The notes under the pieces: generated by a model | The model's database searches: none | Told to the model about the DNA's origin: nothing | The model's input: the letters and a program-made list of their open reading frames with translations, nothing else | Position numbers and translations under genes: made by a program | Assembly (NCBI GenBank): GCA_028691375.1 | Contig: JAQUZJ010000001.1 | Span: forward strand, 1 to 40,543 | DNA length: 40,543 nt | Origin: Candidatus Altimarinota bacterium | GTDB lineage: Bacteria; Patescibacteriota; Gracilibacteria; BD1-5; UBA2023 | Direction: 5' to 3' | In this document: piece after piece, positions 40,489 through 40,543 of the stretch | How positions within the stretch are numbered: position 1 is the stretch's first letter | Layout: each line of letters begins with the position of its first letter

Positions 40489-40543
40489 AAAAATATATTC
40501 TCATTAATTTGTTATTGTAGGTTTTCAAACTTTAATATATATA
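40489..40543. other. End of window, nothing recognised
   Basis: Fifty-five AT-rich bases after the stop codon; no terminator hairpin is visible before the window ends. Confidence 0.5.

Overview
Organism and code. The window is AT-rich and can only be read if UGA is glycine. In-frame TGA codons sit at conserved glycines throughout, for example in the P-loops of DnaA and the MutS-like protein, the G/FTLIE processing site of a prepilin, and the NPxH/RPxGE-type synthetases. Real stops are TAA and TAG. This is genetic code 25, known from Candidatus Absconditabacteria (SR1) and Gracilibacteria of the Candidate Phyla Radiation, so the source is very probably a member of that group. Read in the standard code, every gene breaks into fragments; all coordinates here are for code 25.

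Layout. 1-505: remnant of an IS3-family insertion sequence. 562-3467: dnaA and a type IV prepilin on the minus strand, separated by a non-coding stretch that may hold the replication origin. 3468-4466: a gene-poor stretch with one decayed reading frame and two strong hairpins. 4467-7332: rlmN, a small membrane protein, rpmG (bL33) and an unknown protein on the plus strand. 7427-9282 (minus): rpmH, rnpA, yidC, the classical origin-proximal cluster. 9483-12068: an SF2 helicase with four tandem C-terminal repeats. 12366-15357 (minus): rpmF, nusB, rnc packed 4 bp apart, then a Nif3-like protein and a cyclic-nucleotide-binding-domain protein. 15467-18278 (plus): holA, an FKBP lipoprotein, trmD. 18387-24917: a DivIC/FtsB-like protein, a zinc-ribbon membrane protein, a secreted protein, a beta-propeller protein, a TrmA/RlmD-type methyltransferase and a HicAB toxin-antitoxin pair. 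25045-27223: an acyltransferase-like membrane protein, a dense repeat island, and a YbaK-type deacylase. 27290-31453: a 1387-residue protein of unknown function. 32016-36047 (minus): a proline cluster with a bacterial-type prolyl-tRNA synthetase, a sodium/solute symporter and a divergent archaeal/eukaryotic-type prolyl-tRNA synthetase. 36147-36478: a candidate structured RNA. 36598-40488: a 1296-residue protein with two complete MutS-type ATPase modules in one chain.

How it fits together. Most of the window is core information processing: replication start and clamp loading, ribosomal proteins, rRNA and tRNA modification, RNA processing and tRNA charging. The accessory parts are the repeat-bearing helicase, HicAB, the giant protein, the duplicated prolyl-tRNA synthetase with its symporter, and the double MutS ATPase. 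The last is the most striking gene here: MutS proteins normally work as dimers with two composite ATP sites, and this chain carries both halves. Several intergenic gaps carry members of dispersed, GC-richer palindromic repeat families.
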